64,000 nucleotides of DNA from Actinophytocola gossypii (GCF_025165815.1 NZ_JAFFZE010000016.1:340047-404046); one strand, 5' to 3'. Shown: positions 9,262 to 17,139, numbered from the stretch's first letter. Made by a program: numbers and translations. Notes: generated by a model not told the origin, from the letters alone.

Positions 9262-10074
9262 GTGCCCGCGAAATGTCCTGGTCGTGACACTTGTGTCACA
9301 CGAGTGCACCAACGCACGACCGACGGTGTGCGACTCACGGGGCTCCTGGTGCGAAATCAACGCGGCCGGCAACACGCCCGTAACACGACGGCGGTGGTCG
9401 TCGGGCACGGCTTCACCAACCACGTCCGCAAACCGTTCGTCACCCGGCTGCTGCACCGGCTCGCCCGCGAGCACACCGTGATCGCGCTCGACTTCCGCGG
9501 GCACGGCCGTTCCGGCGGACGCAGCACCGCCGGCCCGCTCGAGGTGCACGACCTGGACGCGGGCGTCCGGCTCGCCCGCGAGTACGGGCACGAGCGGGTG
9601 GCCACCCTGGGCTTCTCGATGGGCGGCACGGTCGCCCTGCTGCACGCGGCCACCGGCACCCACCGGCCGGACGCGGTCGTGGCGGTCAGCGCCGCCTGCC
9701 GTTGGTGGGTCCGCGACACCGACGCCATGCGCCGGCTGTTCTGGCTGGCCGAGCTGCCGCACGGGCGGCTGGCGCTGCGGACGCTCGGGGTGCGGCTGGC
9801 GCGGCCGGTCGCCGGGATCCCGACCAGTCCGATCGAGGTCGCGCACCGAATCCCACCCACCCCCTTACTGCTCGTGCACGGCACCGAGGATCATTACGTC
9901 GGGGTGGACCACCCGCTGGCCGTGCACCGGGCCACCGAGGGCCGTGCGGAGCTGTGGCTCGAGCGCGGTGTGCGGCACGCGGAGACCGCGATGACCCCGG
10001 AGCTGGTCGACCGGATGACGGCCTGGCTGGGCGCCGCGACCCATGAACAGCGATCGGAGCGAACGGCGGCATGA
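9262..10074 (+). CDS. Alpha/beta hydrolase
   Basis: A 270-residue alpha/beta-fold hydrolase. The oxyanion-hole motif VVGHGFTNH is near residue 45, the nucleophile elbow GFSMGG near 118, the acid in LLVHGTEDHYV near 210, and the catalytic His in GVRHAE near 240. GTG at 9262 is chosen because GGGAG lies about 10 bases upstream and the glnR promoter region lies before it; the frame is open further upstream. Its stop overlaps the lmeA start (ATGA), so the two are co-translated. The substrate is unknown, possibly a lipid or ester given the LmeA partner. Confidence 0.85.
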   Translation: MPAKCPGRDTCVTRVHQRTTDGVRLTGLLVRNQRGRQHARNTTAVVVGHGFTNHVRKPFVTRLLHRLAREHTVIALDFRGHGRSGGRSTAGPLEVHDLDAGVRLAREYGHERVATLGFSMGGTVALLHAATGTHRPDAVVAVSAACRWWVRDTDAMRRLFWLAELPHGRLALRTLGVRLARPVAGIPTSPIEVAHRIPPTPLLLVHGTEDHYVGVDHPLAVHRATEGRAELWLERGVRHAETAMTPELVDRMTAWLGAATHEQRSERTAA

Positions 10075-10973
10075 CGATGACCGACACCGGGACGACCGAC
10101 CCCGGCAAGCCCCGCGTGAAGCCCAAGCGGCGGCGCCGGACCCGCCGGCTCGTCATCGCGCTCGCGGTGCTCCTCGGCCTGCTGGTGGTGGCCGACTTCG
10201 GCGCGGCGGCGGTGTTCGAGTACCAGGTGTCCAAGCGCGCCCGCGAGCAGTTCGACCTCACCGACGACCCGTCGGTGAAGGTGCACGGGTTCTCCTTCCT
10301 CGCCCAGGCCATCTCCGGCGAGTACGACAACGTGGCGATCGACGCGAAGGGCGTTCCGGTTCAGGACACGCTGCGTGACCTGGAGGTGCACGTCGACCTG
10401 CGCGGCGTCATCGCCCCGCTCGGCGACCTGGTGTCCGGGTCGCTGCGGGGCGTCGAGGTGCGCGAGGTCGAGGGACAGGTCCGGGTCAAGGCCTCGGACG
10501 TGAACCGGGCGATCCTGGAGAACGAGAACCCGCTGATCAGCTCGATCGCCAACGTCACCATCGACCCGATCAGCGAGCAGGACGCCCAGTCCGACCCCGA
10601 GGAGCGCACCGACTCCGAGCAGGCCGCCGCCGAGCGCGCCGAGGAGCTGGAGAACGACGACGACACCACCGCGGGCGCCCGGATCTGCGCGACCGTCGAC
10701 TTCAGCGGCGAGGAGACCGACCTCTGCGCGTTCGGCCTGATCACCCTGGTCGACGCGAAGGCGAGCTTCGTGCCGTCGCGGGTGGAGCTGCGCAACAACG
10801 TGCTCGGCACCAGCCAGTTCCCCGAGCAGCTGGAAGGCGCGATCCTGCAGGCGCTGACGATCACCCTCGACCCCGGCGAGCTGCCGTTCACGGTCACCCC
10901 GACCGCCGTGGCCGTCGAACCCGGCGTGCTGTCGGTGAAGGGCAAGGCCTGGGACGTCATGCTCGGGGGCTGA
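10071..10973 (+). CDS. lmeA: LmeA-like DUF2993 lipid-binding membrane protein
   Basis: A 300-residue protein with a very basic start (KPKRRRRTRR), one membrane segment (about 27-48) and an external DUF2993 domain. The protein resembles mycobacterial LmeA (Rv0817c), a phospholipid-binding protein involved in lipoarabinomannan/lipomannan mannan elongation, and gene position next to glnR matches. An acidic Glu/Asp-rich stretch sits near residues 165-200. It overlaps the hydrolase gene by four bases. Family assignment is secure; the role in this organism is inferred. Confidence 0.82.
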   Translation: MTMTDTGTTDPGKPRVKPKRRRRTRRLVIALAVLLGLLVVADFGAAAVFEYQVSKRAREQFDLTDDPSVKVHGFSFLAQAISGEYDNVAIDAKGVPVQDTLRDLEVHVDLRGVIAPLGDLVSGSLRGVEVREVEGQVRVKASDVNRAILENENPLISSIANVTIDPISEQDAQSDPEERTDSEQAAAERAEELENDDDTTAGARICATVDFSGEETDLCAFGLITLVDAKASFVPSRVELRNNVLGTSQFPEQLEGAILQALTITLDPGELPFTVTPTAVAVEPGVLSVKGKAWDVMLGG

Positions 10974-11043
10974 CCTGCGGAAACCACGCCTTCGCGACCG
11001 TCTCACGAAGTGGACGCCGCTCCCAGGAGCAGGGAGTCGGCGG

Positions 11044-11049
11044 TAGGGT
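11044..11049 (+). promoter_or_regulatory. -10 box TAGGGT of a leaderless transcript
   Basis: TAGGGT ends seven bases before the GTG of the leader peptide at 11057, the spacing at which transcription starts on the start codon itself. No clear -35 is seen. It should drive the leader peptide and the downstream rhodanese/DUF1416 operon. Confidence 0.6.
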
Positions 11050-11056
11050 TGGCGCC

Positions 11057-11134
11057 GTGTACACCTTGCTGACCAGGCGCCGCGCGGTCGACTACTGCCG
11101 CGTCGACTCCAGCCTGTGTCCGGCGAGCGTCTGA
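11057..11134 (+). CDS. Cysteine-containing leader peptide of the sulfurtransferase operon
   Basis: A 25-codon reading frame encoding V-Y-T-L-L-T-R-R-R-A-V-D-Y-C-R-V-D-S-S-L, then CPASV and TGA. It has the TRRRAVD...R.xxSxLC pattern I associate with the putative leader peptides found before sulfur-metabolism genes in actinobacteria. The start coincides with the expected transcription start, so it would be translated leaderless. It contains two Cys codons (TGC, TGT). It ends 82 bases before the sulfurtransferase ATG, with a 7-bp stem (11136-11142/11156-11162) right after its stop. Cysteine-dependent ribosome stalling is inferred, by analogy with mycobacterial cysteine-responsive attenuators. 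Confidence 0.72.
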   Translation: MYTLLTRRRAVDYCRVDSSLCPASV

Positions 11135-11204
11135 CGAGCGGACCCCTTCTCGGCCTCCGCTCATCCCGCGTATCCCCGCGCGTCCTGATCCACCCAACGA
11201 AGGA

Positions 11205-11216
11205 GAGAGCGCTCTC
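11205..11216 (+). promoter_or_regulatory. Perfect palindrome between ribosome site and start codon
   Basis: GAGAGCGCTCTC is a perfect 12-base palindrome placed between the AAGGAG ribosome site (11200-11205) and the ATG at 11217. In RNA it could pair and reduce access to the start, which would suit control by the upstream leader peptide. It could equally be a DNA operator half-site arrangement. Confidence 0.4.
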
Positions 11217-12059
11217 ATGAGCCGCGAAGACGTGTTGGTCACGGCCGAGTGGGCCGAAGAGAACCTCGGCACCGCCGGGGTGGTGTTCGTCGAGGTCGAC
11301 GAGGACACCTCCGCGTACGACGGCGGGCACATCCCGGGCGCGGTGAAGATCGACTGGAGGACCGAGCTGCAGGACCCGGTGCGCCGCGACTTCGTCGACC
11401 GCGCCGGCTTCGAGAAGCTGCTGTCCGGCAAGGGCATCGCCAACGACGACCGGGTGGTCCTCTACGGCGGCAACAACAACTGGTTCGCCGCGTACGCGTA
11501 CTGGTACTTCAAGCTGTACGGCCACGACAAGGTGCAGCTGCTCGACGGCGGCCGCAAGAAGTGGGAGCTCGACGGGCGCCCGCTGTCCGCCGACGCGGTG
11601 ACCCGCGAGGAGACCTCGTACTCGGCCAAGGAGCAGGACACGGCGATCCGCGCGTTCCGCGACGAGGTCGTCGAGGCCATCAACGCCAAGAACCTGGTCG
11701 ACGTGCGCTCCCCCGACGAGTTCTCCGGCAAGCTGCTCGCCCCGGCGCACCTGCCGCAGGAGCAGGCGCAGCGCGGCGGGCACATCCCGTCGGCGATCAA
11801 CGTGCCGTGGAGCAAGGCGGCCAACGAGGACGGCACCTTCAAGTCCGCCGACGAGCTGCGTGAGCTGTACTCCGACGCCGGGATCGACGAGGGCAAGGCG
11901 ACCATCGCCTACTGCCGCATCGGCGAGCGGTCCTCGCACACCTGGTTCGCGCTGCACGAGCTGCTCGGCTACTCGGACGTGAAGAACTACGACGGCTCGT
12001 GGACCGAGTACGGCTCGCTGGTCGGCGTGCCGGTCGAGACCGGTCCCGGCACCCAGTGA
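11217..12059 (+). CDS. cysA2: Thiosulfate/3-mercaptopyruvate sulfurtransferase (rhodanese)
   Basis: A 280-residue protein of two rhodanese domains. The N-terminal domain (about 1-140, VEVDEDTSAYDGGHIPGAV) lacks a catalytic Cys; the C-terminal domain has the active loop YCRIGERS with Cys233. It transfers sulfane sulfur from thiosulfate or mercaptopyruvate to an acceptor. AAGGAG precedes the ATG. The next gene is a DUF1416 protein, the same pair as cysA2-sseC2 (Rv0815c-Rv0814c) in M. tuberculosis. Regulation probably involves the upstream leader peptide. The gene name follows synteny. Confidence 0.93.
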   Translation: MSREDVLVTAEWAEENLGTAGVVFVEVDEDTSAYDGGHIPGAVKIDWRTELQDPVRRDFVDRAGFEKLLSGKGIANDDRVVLYGGNNNWFAAYAYWYFKLYGHDKVQLLDGGRKKWELDGRPLSADAVTREETSYSAKEQDTAIRAFRDEVVEAINAKNLVDVRSPDEFSGKLLAPAHLPQEQAQRGGHIPSAINVPWSKAANEDGTFKSADELRELYSDAGIDEGKATIAYCRIGERSSHTWFALHELLGYSDVKNYDGSWTEYGSLVGVPVETGPGTQ

Positions 12060-12069
12060 GGAGACCGCT

Positions 12070-12393
12070 ATGACCACCACCGTGACGAGTGACGGGTGCG
12101 GCGCGCCCGAGCAGACCGCCGAGCTGCCGGCCGGGATCGACCTGGCCAAGGAGATCGTGCTCGGCGGCAAGGTGACCGCGGACGGCGCGCCGGTCGGCGG
12201 CGCGTACGTGCGGCTGTTGGACGCGAGCGGCGAGTTCACCGCCGAGGTGGTGTCCTCGGCCGACGGTGACTTCCGGTTCTTCGCCGCGCCCGGCCGGTGG
12301 ACCGTGCGCGCCCTGCACCGCACCGGCAACGGCGAGACGACGGTGACCGCGGACGGCCCCGGGCTGCACCCGGTGGCGGTCACGGTCGAGTAG
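12070..12393 (+). CDS. sseC: DUF1416 protein (SseC-like)
   Basis: A 107-residue protein of the DUF1416 family, a small Ig-like or carboxypeptidase-regulatory-like beta fold (GGKVTADGAPVGGAYVRLLD, FFAAPGRWTVRALH). A Cys sits in the conserved N-terminal segment SDGCGAP. It starts 10 bases after the rhodanese stop with GAGGAG in between, so the two are co-transcribed. The family is restricted to actinobacteria and always tracks with this sulfurtransferase; its biochemical role, presumably in sulfur transfer, is not established. Confidence 0.9.
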   Translation: MTTTVTSDGCGAPEQTAELPAGIDLAKEIVLGGKVTADGAPVGGAYVRLLDASGEFTAEVVSSADGDFRFFAAPGRWTVRALHRTGNGETTVTADGPGLHPVAVTVE

Positions 12394-12413
12394 CAGCCAG
12401 CCGATCACCTGAG

Positions 12414-12445
12414 CGCGGGACGGCCGTTGGTTCGGCCGTCCCGCG
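12414..12445 (+). terminator. Strong hairpin after the sulfur operon
   Basis: A perfect 12-bp stem (CGCGGGACGGCC with GGCCGTCCCGCG) and an 8-base loop, 20 bases after the DUF1416 stop, followed only by TTCGC. It is an intrinsic-type terminator without a U-tract, as is usual in high-GC actinobacteria. Confidence 0.7.
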
Positions 12446-12451
12446 TTCGCA

Positions 12452-12457
12452 TATCCT
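12452..12457 (+). promoter_or_regulatory. -10 box TATCCT of a leaderless transcript
   Basis: TATCCT lies six bases before the GTG of the 33-residue membrane peptide at 12464 and just after the terminator hairpin, so a new transcript probably starts at that GTG. Confidence 0.55.
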
Positions 12458-12463
12458 CGCCGG

Positions 12464-12565
12464 GTGGAACTGTTCTGGACCATCCTGCTGAGCGTCGCCG
12501 GCGTGGCCGGCACGGGCTACCTGGCCGTCGTGGCCTACCGCCTGCAGACCGGGCTGGAACGATGA
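12464..12565 (+). CDS. 33-residue single-pass membrane peptide
   Basis: A short frame starting VELFWTILLSVAGVAGTGYL, then AVVAYRLQTGLER and TGA: one membrane helix and a short basic end. Codon use has the G/C-rich third positions of its neighbours. The start follows a -10 box at leaderless distance, and the stop overlaps the next start as ATGA, so it is almost certainly translated together with the nitrobindin-like gene. No named family is recognised. Confidence 0.6.
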   Translation: MELFWTILLSVAGVAGTGYLAVVAYRLQTGLER

Positions 12566-13197
12566 CCGAACCCGACTCCCCGGTCCCCGGCAGCGGCGAC
12601 GCGGCGGTCCGCGCGGCCGCCGAACGCGCCGAGACGACCCGTGCCCGCAACCTCCCGCAGTGGGCGGACCTGCCCATTCCGAACGACACGGCGAACCTGC
12701 GTGAGGGCGCGGACCTCGACGACCGCCTGCTCGCGCTGCTGCCGCTGATCGGCGTGTGGCGCGGTGAGGGCGAGGTCGTGTACCCGACGATCGAGTCCCA
12801 GCACTTCGGACAGCAGGTCACCTTCGCGCACGACGGCCGCCCGTTCGTGTACTACGAGTCCCGCGCGTGGCTGCTGGACGACGACGGCAAGGTCATCCGG
12901 CCGGCGGCCCGCGAGGTCGGCTGGTGGCGCCCGCAGCCGGACGACACGATCGAGCTGCTGCTGGCGCACGCGACCGGCGTGGTGGAGATCTTCTACGGCG
13001 AGCCGCGCACGCAGACGTCCTGGGAGCTGGCCACGGACATGACCATGCGCACCGCGTCGGCCAAGGAGGTCAACGGCGCCAAGCGGCTGTACGGCCTGGT
13101 CAACAACGGCGACCTGGCCTACGTCGAGGAACGCGCGATGGTCGGCCAGCCGCTCCAGCCGCACACGTCCGCCTACCTGCGCCGCGTCGCCGGCTGA
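12562..13197 (+). CDS. Nitrobindin-like beta-barrel protein (Rv0813c type)
   Basis: A 211-residue cytosolic protein of the FABP-like/nitrobindin family. The hallmark GxWxGxG-type motif is visible as LIGVWRGEGEVVYPTI near residue 70, followed by alternating beta strands (FVYYESRAWLLDD, EVGWWRPQPDDTIELLL). M. tuberculosis Rv0813c, its positional counterpart, is a fatty-acid-binding-like barrel; related proteins bind ferric haem. The ATG overlaps the stop of the small membrane peptide gene. The ligand here is unknown. Confidence 0.85.
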   Translation: MTEPDSPVPGSGDAAVRAAAERAETTRARNLPQWADLPIPNDTANLREGADLDDRLLALLPLIGVWRGEGEVVYPTIESQHFGQQVTFAHDGRPFVYYESRAWLLDDDGKVIRPAAREVGWWRPQPDDTIELLLAHATGVVEIFYGEPRTQTSWELATDMTMRTASAKEVNGAKRLYGLVNNGDLAYVEERAMVGQPLQPHTSAYLRRVAG

Positions 13198-13770
13198 CTA
13201 CGGCACGCAGGGCGGGCGGGTGACGTCCGCCGGGTCCCAGTCGCGGTGCCAGAAGTCCTCGAGCCCGTGTTCGTGGATGTACTCGCGCTCGACGTCGTGG
13301 ATTGGGTAGAGCCCGGCGATGTGCACGACGTCGTGGCCCTCGTGACCCGGCGGACCCACGTCGATGTCCGCGTAGTCCTTCAGATCGAGGACGAACGGCG
13401 CGAACACGAAGACCGAGGTCATCGCCGACTCGGGCGACACCTGTTCGCGGAAGTCGATCGTGTCGCCATAGCGGAACGGGCAGTCGCCGCGCAGCCGACC
13501 GGCGACCCAGCCCGCGGCGTGCGCCCAGGCCGGATCGTCGGAGCGGACGGACAGGCACAGCTCGGGCCGCCCGTGCCGCCATTCCGGGTGCTCGGCGAGG
13601 GACAACCCGTACGTGATCCCGGTGACGTGGCCCGGCTCCGGGAGGTCCCGGTAGATCATCACCGTGACGTCCGGGAGGTCGCCCTCGGACGGGACCGGCT
13701 GGAAGACCGGCTCGATCCCGCCGGAGAGGCGGTCCAGGTGTGCGAGGTAGCGCTCGACCCGACTGGACAC
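13198..13770 (-). CDS. Suppressor-of-fused (SUFU) domain protein
   Basis: A 190-residue cytosolic protein of the bacterial SUFU family: N-terminal VERYLAHLDRLSGGIEPVFQ, conserved ITYGLS, PELCLSV, and C-terminal FLDLKDYADIDVGP-like and HIAGLYPIHDVEREYI segments. In bacteria such proteins are often immunity proteins for polymorphic toxins, but single copies like this one have no known role. GTG start, five bases after the pabC stop, so it is the second gene of a pabC operon. It converges with the nitrobindin-like gene. Confidence 0.75.
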   Translation of the reverse strand: MSSRVERYLAHLDRLSGGIEPVFQPVPSEGDLPDVTVMIYRDLPEPGHVTGITYGLSLAEHPEWRHGRPELCLSVRSDDPAWAHAAGWVAGRLRGDCPFRYGDTIDFREQVSPESAMTSVFVFAPFVLDLKDYADIDVGPPGHEGHDVVHIAGLYPIHDVEREYIHEHGLEDFWHRDWDPADVTRPPCVP

Positions 13771-13775
13771 GCGGC

Positions 13776-14621
13776 TCAGGCGTACTCGGACTCGTACAGC
13801 GCGTTCAGCTCGCGGTGCAGCGCCGAGGCGTCCGGCAGGGCCTCGCCGTCCAGGGTGTGCACCCGGGTGATCTTGCGGACGCTGGAGGCGAGGAACAGCC
13901 CGTCGGCGGCGCGCAGCTCGGGCAGCGTCAGCGGCTCGACCTTGGTGACCCAGCCTGCCTGCTCGGCGGCGCGGAACAGGGCGCCCTGGGTGGTGCCGCG
14001 GAGGATCCCGCTGGACGGCGGGGTGGTGCGCAGCGTCCGGCCCTCGGCGATGACGACGTTCGAGGTGGGGCCCTCCAGCACCGAACCGTCGGCGGCCATG
14101 AAGATGACCTCGTCGGCGTCGTGCGCCTCGGCCCAGCGGCCGGCGGCCATGTTGACCGCGTAGGAGAGGGTCTTCGCGCCGAGCAGCAGCCACGGGGCGC
14201 GGTCGACGATCTCCGGGTCGAAACCGCGGTCGAGGGTCAGCGCGCGCACGCCGGACTCCCGGTTGCGCAGCACCTTCTCGCCGATCGGCATGCCGATGGC
14301 GAATCCGGTGGGGGTGCCGTCGCCGAACTCCGGCCCGCGGGTGTGGACGAGCTTGAGCGCCATCTCGGCCGGGCCCCGCCAGGCGTCCAGCACGACCTGG
14401 ACGCAGGCCTCCCAGGCCGCGCGGTCGGGTGCTGGCAGCTCCAACATGCGCGCGGACCGCTCGAGCCGGTCGAGGTGCGGGCCGAGCTCCCTCGGCTTCC
14501 CGTCGACCACGAGCACGGTCTCGAACACCCCGTCACCCCGGAGCAGCCCCAGGTCGTCGACCCGGATGTGGGCCGCCTCGGGGTCGGCCAGGGTCCCGTC
14601 CAGCATCGCAAGCACCCGCAT
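13776..14621 (-). CDS. pabC: Aminodeoxychorismate lyase (class IV aminotransferase)
   Basis: A 281-residue PLP enzyme of the branched-chain aminotransferase/PabC fold. Typical features are DDLGLLRGDGVFET, the PLP-lysine region LLGAKTLSYAVN near residue 155, EGPTSNVV near 195 and GILRGTTQ near 220. PabC releases p-aminobenzoate from 4-amino-4-deoxychorismate for folate synthesis. The position corresponds to Rv0812, which has this function. A D-amino-acid or branched-chain transaminase is the alternative. The ATG lies six bases after a TAGGCT -10 box, so the message is likely leaderless. Confidence 0.82.
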   Translation of the reverse strand: MRVLAMLDGTLADPEAAHIRVDDLGLLRGDGVFETVLVVDGKPRELGPHLDRLERSARMLELPAPDRAAWEACVQVVLDAWRGPAEMALKLVHTRGPEFGDGTPTGFAIGMPIGEKVLRNRESGVRALTLDRGFDPEIVDRAPWLLLGAKTLSYAVNMAAGRWAEAHDADEVIFMAADGSVLEGPTSNVVIAEGRTLRTTPPSSGILRGTTQGALFRAAEQAGWVTKVEPLTLPELRAADGLFLASSVRKITRVHTLDGEALPDASALHRELNALYESEYA

Positions 14622-14627
14622 ACCCGG

Positions 14628-14633
14628 AGCCTA
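14628..14633 (-). promoter_or_regulatory. -10 box TAGGCT for pabC
   Basis: On the minus strand TAGGCT is followed by CCGGGT and the pabC ATG, a six-base gap typical of leaderless promoters. The same layout (TAGGTT-CCGGGT-ATG) occurs before the DUF3558 gene at 39464-40057. Confidence 0.6.
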
Positions 14634-14751
14634 CTGTTACATGGTTCGCTGCGCGTCGCCGCTAACACGCCGTCTTCCCTCCCTGACGGCGCACGCGGCG
14701 CCGCTCCGCTCACGCAGCCCGCCGCGCGCGGCCACGCTCTCGTTCACGGCC

Positions 14752-14757
14752 TACGAT
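14752..14757 (+). promoter_or_regulatory. -10 box TACGAT for the Fur-family gene
   Basis: TACGAT is followed by seven bases and the GTG at 14765; no ribosome site is present, so transcription probably starts at the start codon. Confidence 0.55.
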
Positions 14758-14764
14758 TCATGGT

Positions 14765-15217
14765 GTGGAGACCGCGAGCGCGCGCGACATCGACGCCGAA
14801 CGGGCCGAGCTGAGGCAGACCCTGCACCAGCGCGGCATGCGCATGACCCCACAACGCCAACTCGTGCTCGACGCGCTGCTCGAGATGGAGCACGGTACGC
14901 CAGAGCAGGTCTGCCAGCGGGTGCAGCGCAGCACGCCCACGGTCAACATCACCACCGTCTACCGGACCCTCGAGCTGCTGGAGAGCCTCGGCATCGTCCG
15001 GCACACCCATCTCGGGCACGGCGCGCCCACCTACTCCGTGCACGAGCACCAGCACGTCCACCTGGTCTGCCACACCTGCGGCGACGTCGTCGAGGCACCG
15101 TGCGAGGTGATGGAGGGCCTGCGCGGAACACTGCGCGACCGGCACGGGTTCGCACTGGATGTCAGCCATCTCGCGCTCTCCGGCACCTGCCGGAACTGCA
15201 CCAGGGAGACGCCGTGA
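14765..15217 (+). CDS. Fur-family metal- or redox-responsive repressor
   Basis: A 150-residue Fur-type regulator. The winged helix is at about 20-85 (MRMTPQRQLVLDAL, TVNITTVYRTLELLESLGIV). The metal-binding domain holds HEHQHVHLVC and two CxxC pairs (Cys102/105 and Cys142/145) for structural zinc. The order and His pattern could fit Fur, Zur or PerR; sequence alone does not decide. It overlaps ygfZ by four bases (GTGA), suggesting a link to iron-sulfur metabolism. Confidence 0.9.
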   Translation: METASARDIDAERAELRQTLHQRGMRMTPQRQLVLDALLEMEHGTPEQVCQRVQRSTPTVNITTVYRTLELLESLGIVRHTHLGHGAPTYSVHEHQHVHLVCHTCGDVVEAPCEVMEGLRGTLRDRHGFALDVSHLALSGTCRNCTRETP

Positions 15218-16296
15218 GCACACTCGACCAGCCGGGCGCCGTGCCGGCGCCCGACGGCTCGCCCGACGCCGGCGTGCCGTGGCACTTCGGCGACCCGTTC
15301 GCCGAGCAGCGGGCCGCCGCGCGCGGGGTCGCCGTCGTCGACCGGTCGAACCGGGAGCTGATCGCGGTCACCGGTCCGGAGCGGCTGTCCTGGCTGCACC
15401 TGGTGATCTCCCAGCACATGACCGAGCTGGCCGACGGTGCCGGCACCGAGGCGCTGGTGCTGGACAGCCAGGGCCGGGTCGACGCGCACATGAACGTCGC
15501 CCACCTCGACGAGACCGTGTGGCTGGACACCGAGCCGGGCGCCCAGGCCACCGGGGCCCGCGGCGGCCCCCAGCCGCTGCTCGCCTACCTCGAGTCGATG
15601 GTGTTCTGGTCGAAGGTCGAACCGCGCGACGCCACGCCGGAGCGCGCGGTGCTGTCCCTGGTCGGCCCGAACACCGGCGACCTGCTCCCGGTGCCCGCCG
15701 AGCCGTACGCGGTGGCCGCCGTGGACGGGGCGATCGTGCGCCGCATGCCGCTCGGCGTCGACCTGCTGGTGCCGCGCGACGCCGTGGACGCCTGGTGGCA
15801 GCGGTTGACCGGCGCCGGCGCCCGGCCGATGGGCACCTGGGGCTACGAGGCGCTGCGGGTGGAGGCGGTCCGCGCCCGGCTTGGCGTGGACACCGACGAC
15901 CGCACGATCCCGCACGAGACCGGCTGGGTGCACGTCGCCGCGCACGTCGCGAAGGGCTGCTACCGCGGCCAGGAGACCGTGTCGAAGGTGCACAACGTCG
16001 GTCGCCCGCCGCGCCGGATGCTGCTGCTGCACCTGGACGGCTCCCCCGAGGTGCTGCCGGAGACCGGCGACCCGGTGCGCGTCGGCGAGAAGACCGTCGG
16101 CCGGGTCGGCTCGGTCGCGCGGCACCACGAGCTGGGTTCGATCGCGCTCGCGCTGGTCAAGTACTCGGTGCCGCTGGACGCCGAACTGCTCGCCGGCGAC
16201 GAGGACCGGGTGGTGCAGGCCGCCATCGACCCCGACTCGGTGCCGGGGGACACTCCCGCGCTCGGTCGCGAGGCTGCCAAGCGCCTGCGCGGCTGA
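15214..16296 (+). CDS. ygfZ: Folate-binding Fe-S cluster protein YgfZ
   Basis: A 360-residue protein of the YgfZ/GcvT fold. The signature KGCYRGQE with Cys249 is intact. YgfZ proteins use a tetrahydrofolate to help assemble or maintain certain iron-sulfur enzymes. The N-terminal half shows GcvT-like segments (VVDRSNRELIAVTGPERLSWLH). It is translationally coupled to the Fur-family gene upstream, so expression is probably tied to metal or redox state. Confidence 0.92.
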   Translation: MSTLDQPGAVPAPDGSPDAGVPWHFGDPFAEQRAAARGVAVVDRSNRELIAVTGPERLSWLHLVISQHMTELADGAGTEALVLDSQGRVDAHMNVAHLDETVWLDTEPGAQATGARGGPQPLLAYLESMVFWSKVEPRDATPERAVLSLVGPNTGDLLPVPAEPYAVAAVDGAIVRRMPLGVDLLVPRDAVDAWWQRLTGAGARPMGTWGYEALRVEAVRARLGVDTDDRTIPHETGWVHVAAHVAKGCYRGQETVSKVHNVGRPPRRMLLLHLDGSPEVLPETGDPVRVGEKTVGRVGSVARHHELGSIALALVKYSVPLDAELLAGDEDRVVQAAIDPDSVPGDTPALGREAAKRLRG

Positions 16297-16297
16297 C

Positions 16298-16303
16298 TAC
16301 CCT
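16298..16303 (+). promoter_or_regulatory. Possible -10 box TACCCT for the BKACE gene
   Basis: TACCCT overlaps the end of ygfZ and lies eight bases before the ATG at 16312. It may give a separate leaderless transcript, though read-through from ygfZ is equally possible. Confidence 0.35.
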
Positions 16304-16311
16304 GCCGGGGC

Positions 16312-17139
16312 ATGACAGGGACCCTGATCACGGTGGCGCCGACCGGAGCGGAACACGCCAAGTCGGACGTGCCGAACCTGCCGGTCACCCTCGACGAGCT
16401 GGTCGCCGAGGCGGTCGCGTGCGAGGCGGCCGGCGCGGCGATGATCCACGTGCACATCCGCGGCGCCGACACCAAACCGACACTCGACCTCGGACGGCTC
16501 AAGGAGACGGTCGCGGCGCTGCGCGAGCGCACGGACCTCGTCGTGCAGCTGTCCACCGGCGGCGCCGTCACCGACCCCGAGGCCGACCGCCTGCGCGTGC
16601 TGGAGGCGATGCCCGACTCGGCGTCCTGCACGATGGGCACCGTCAACTTCGGCGACGACGTGTTCATGAACCGCTGGGAGTTCGTGGTCGAGCTGCACCG
16701 GCGGATGCGGGAGCGCGGGATCGTCCCGGAGTACGAGATCTTCGACGTCGGCCAGCTGGCCAGCCTGCGCCGGCTGCTCGACGAGCACGGCCTGCCGGCG
16801 GGCGGGAAGGTGCACGTCGACCTGGTCATGGGAGTGCCGGGCGGGATGCCGGGCGACACGGAGACGTTGGTCGCGGCCCTGCGCGCGATCCCGCCGGGTG
16901 CGACGTTCTCGGCCACCGGCATCGGCCGGACCACGGTGCCGGTACTGCTGGCGTCCCTGTCGGCCGGCGGACACGTCCGCGTCGGGATGGAGGACACCGT
17001 GTCGTTCGCCCGAGGGGAGCGGGTGCGGGACAACGCGCAGCTGGTGGAGCGGGCGGCGGCGTTCGCGACGCTGGCGCAGCGGCCGCCGCTGACGCCGTCC
17101 GAGGTCCGGGATCTCATCGGGGTTGCGGAAAGCAACTGA
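16312..17139 (+). CDS. BKACE family (3-keto-5-aminohexanoate cleavage type) enzyme
   Basis: A 275-residue TIM-barrel enzyme of the beta-keto acid cleavage family. The zinc ligands of the HxH motif are visible in MIHVHIRG (near 44-51), with further family motifs VQLSTGGA, EYEIFDVGQL and GGHVRVGMEDTV. These enzymes condense a beta-keto acid with acetyl-CoA to give acetoacetate and a CoA ester. BKACE members act on many substrates, from lysine-derived to carnitine-derived keto acids, so the true substrate is unknown. It starts 15 bases after ygfZ. Confidence 0.85.
   Translation: MTGTLITVAPTGAEHAKSDVPNLPVTLDELVAEAVACEAAGAAMIHVHIRGADTKPTLDLGRLKETVAALRERTDLVVQLSTGGAVTDPEADRLRVLEAMPDSASCTMGTVNFGDDVFMNRWEFVVELHRRMRERGIVPEYEIFDVGQLASLRRLLDEHGLPAGGKVHVDLVMGVPGGMPGDTETLVAALRAIPPGATFSATGIGRTTVPVLLASLSAGGHVRVGMEDTVSFARGERVRDNAQLVERAAAFATLAQRPPLTPSEVRDLIGVAESN

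Noticed and set aside
14622-14764. Possible tRNA in the gap between pabC and the Fur-family gene
   Set aside because: No cloverleaf with T-loop GTTCGA-type sequence and matching acceptor stem could be built.
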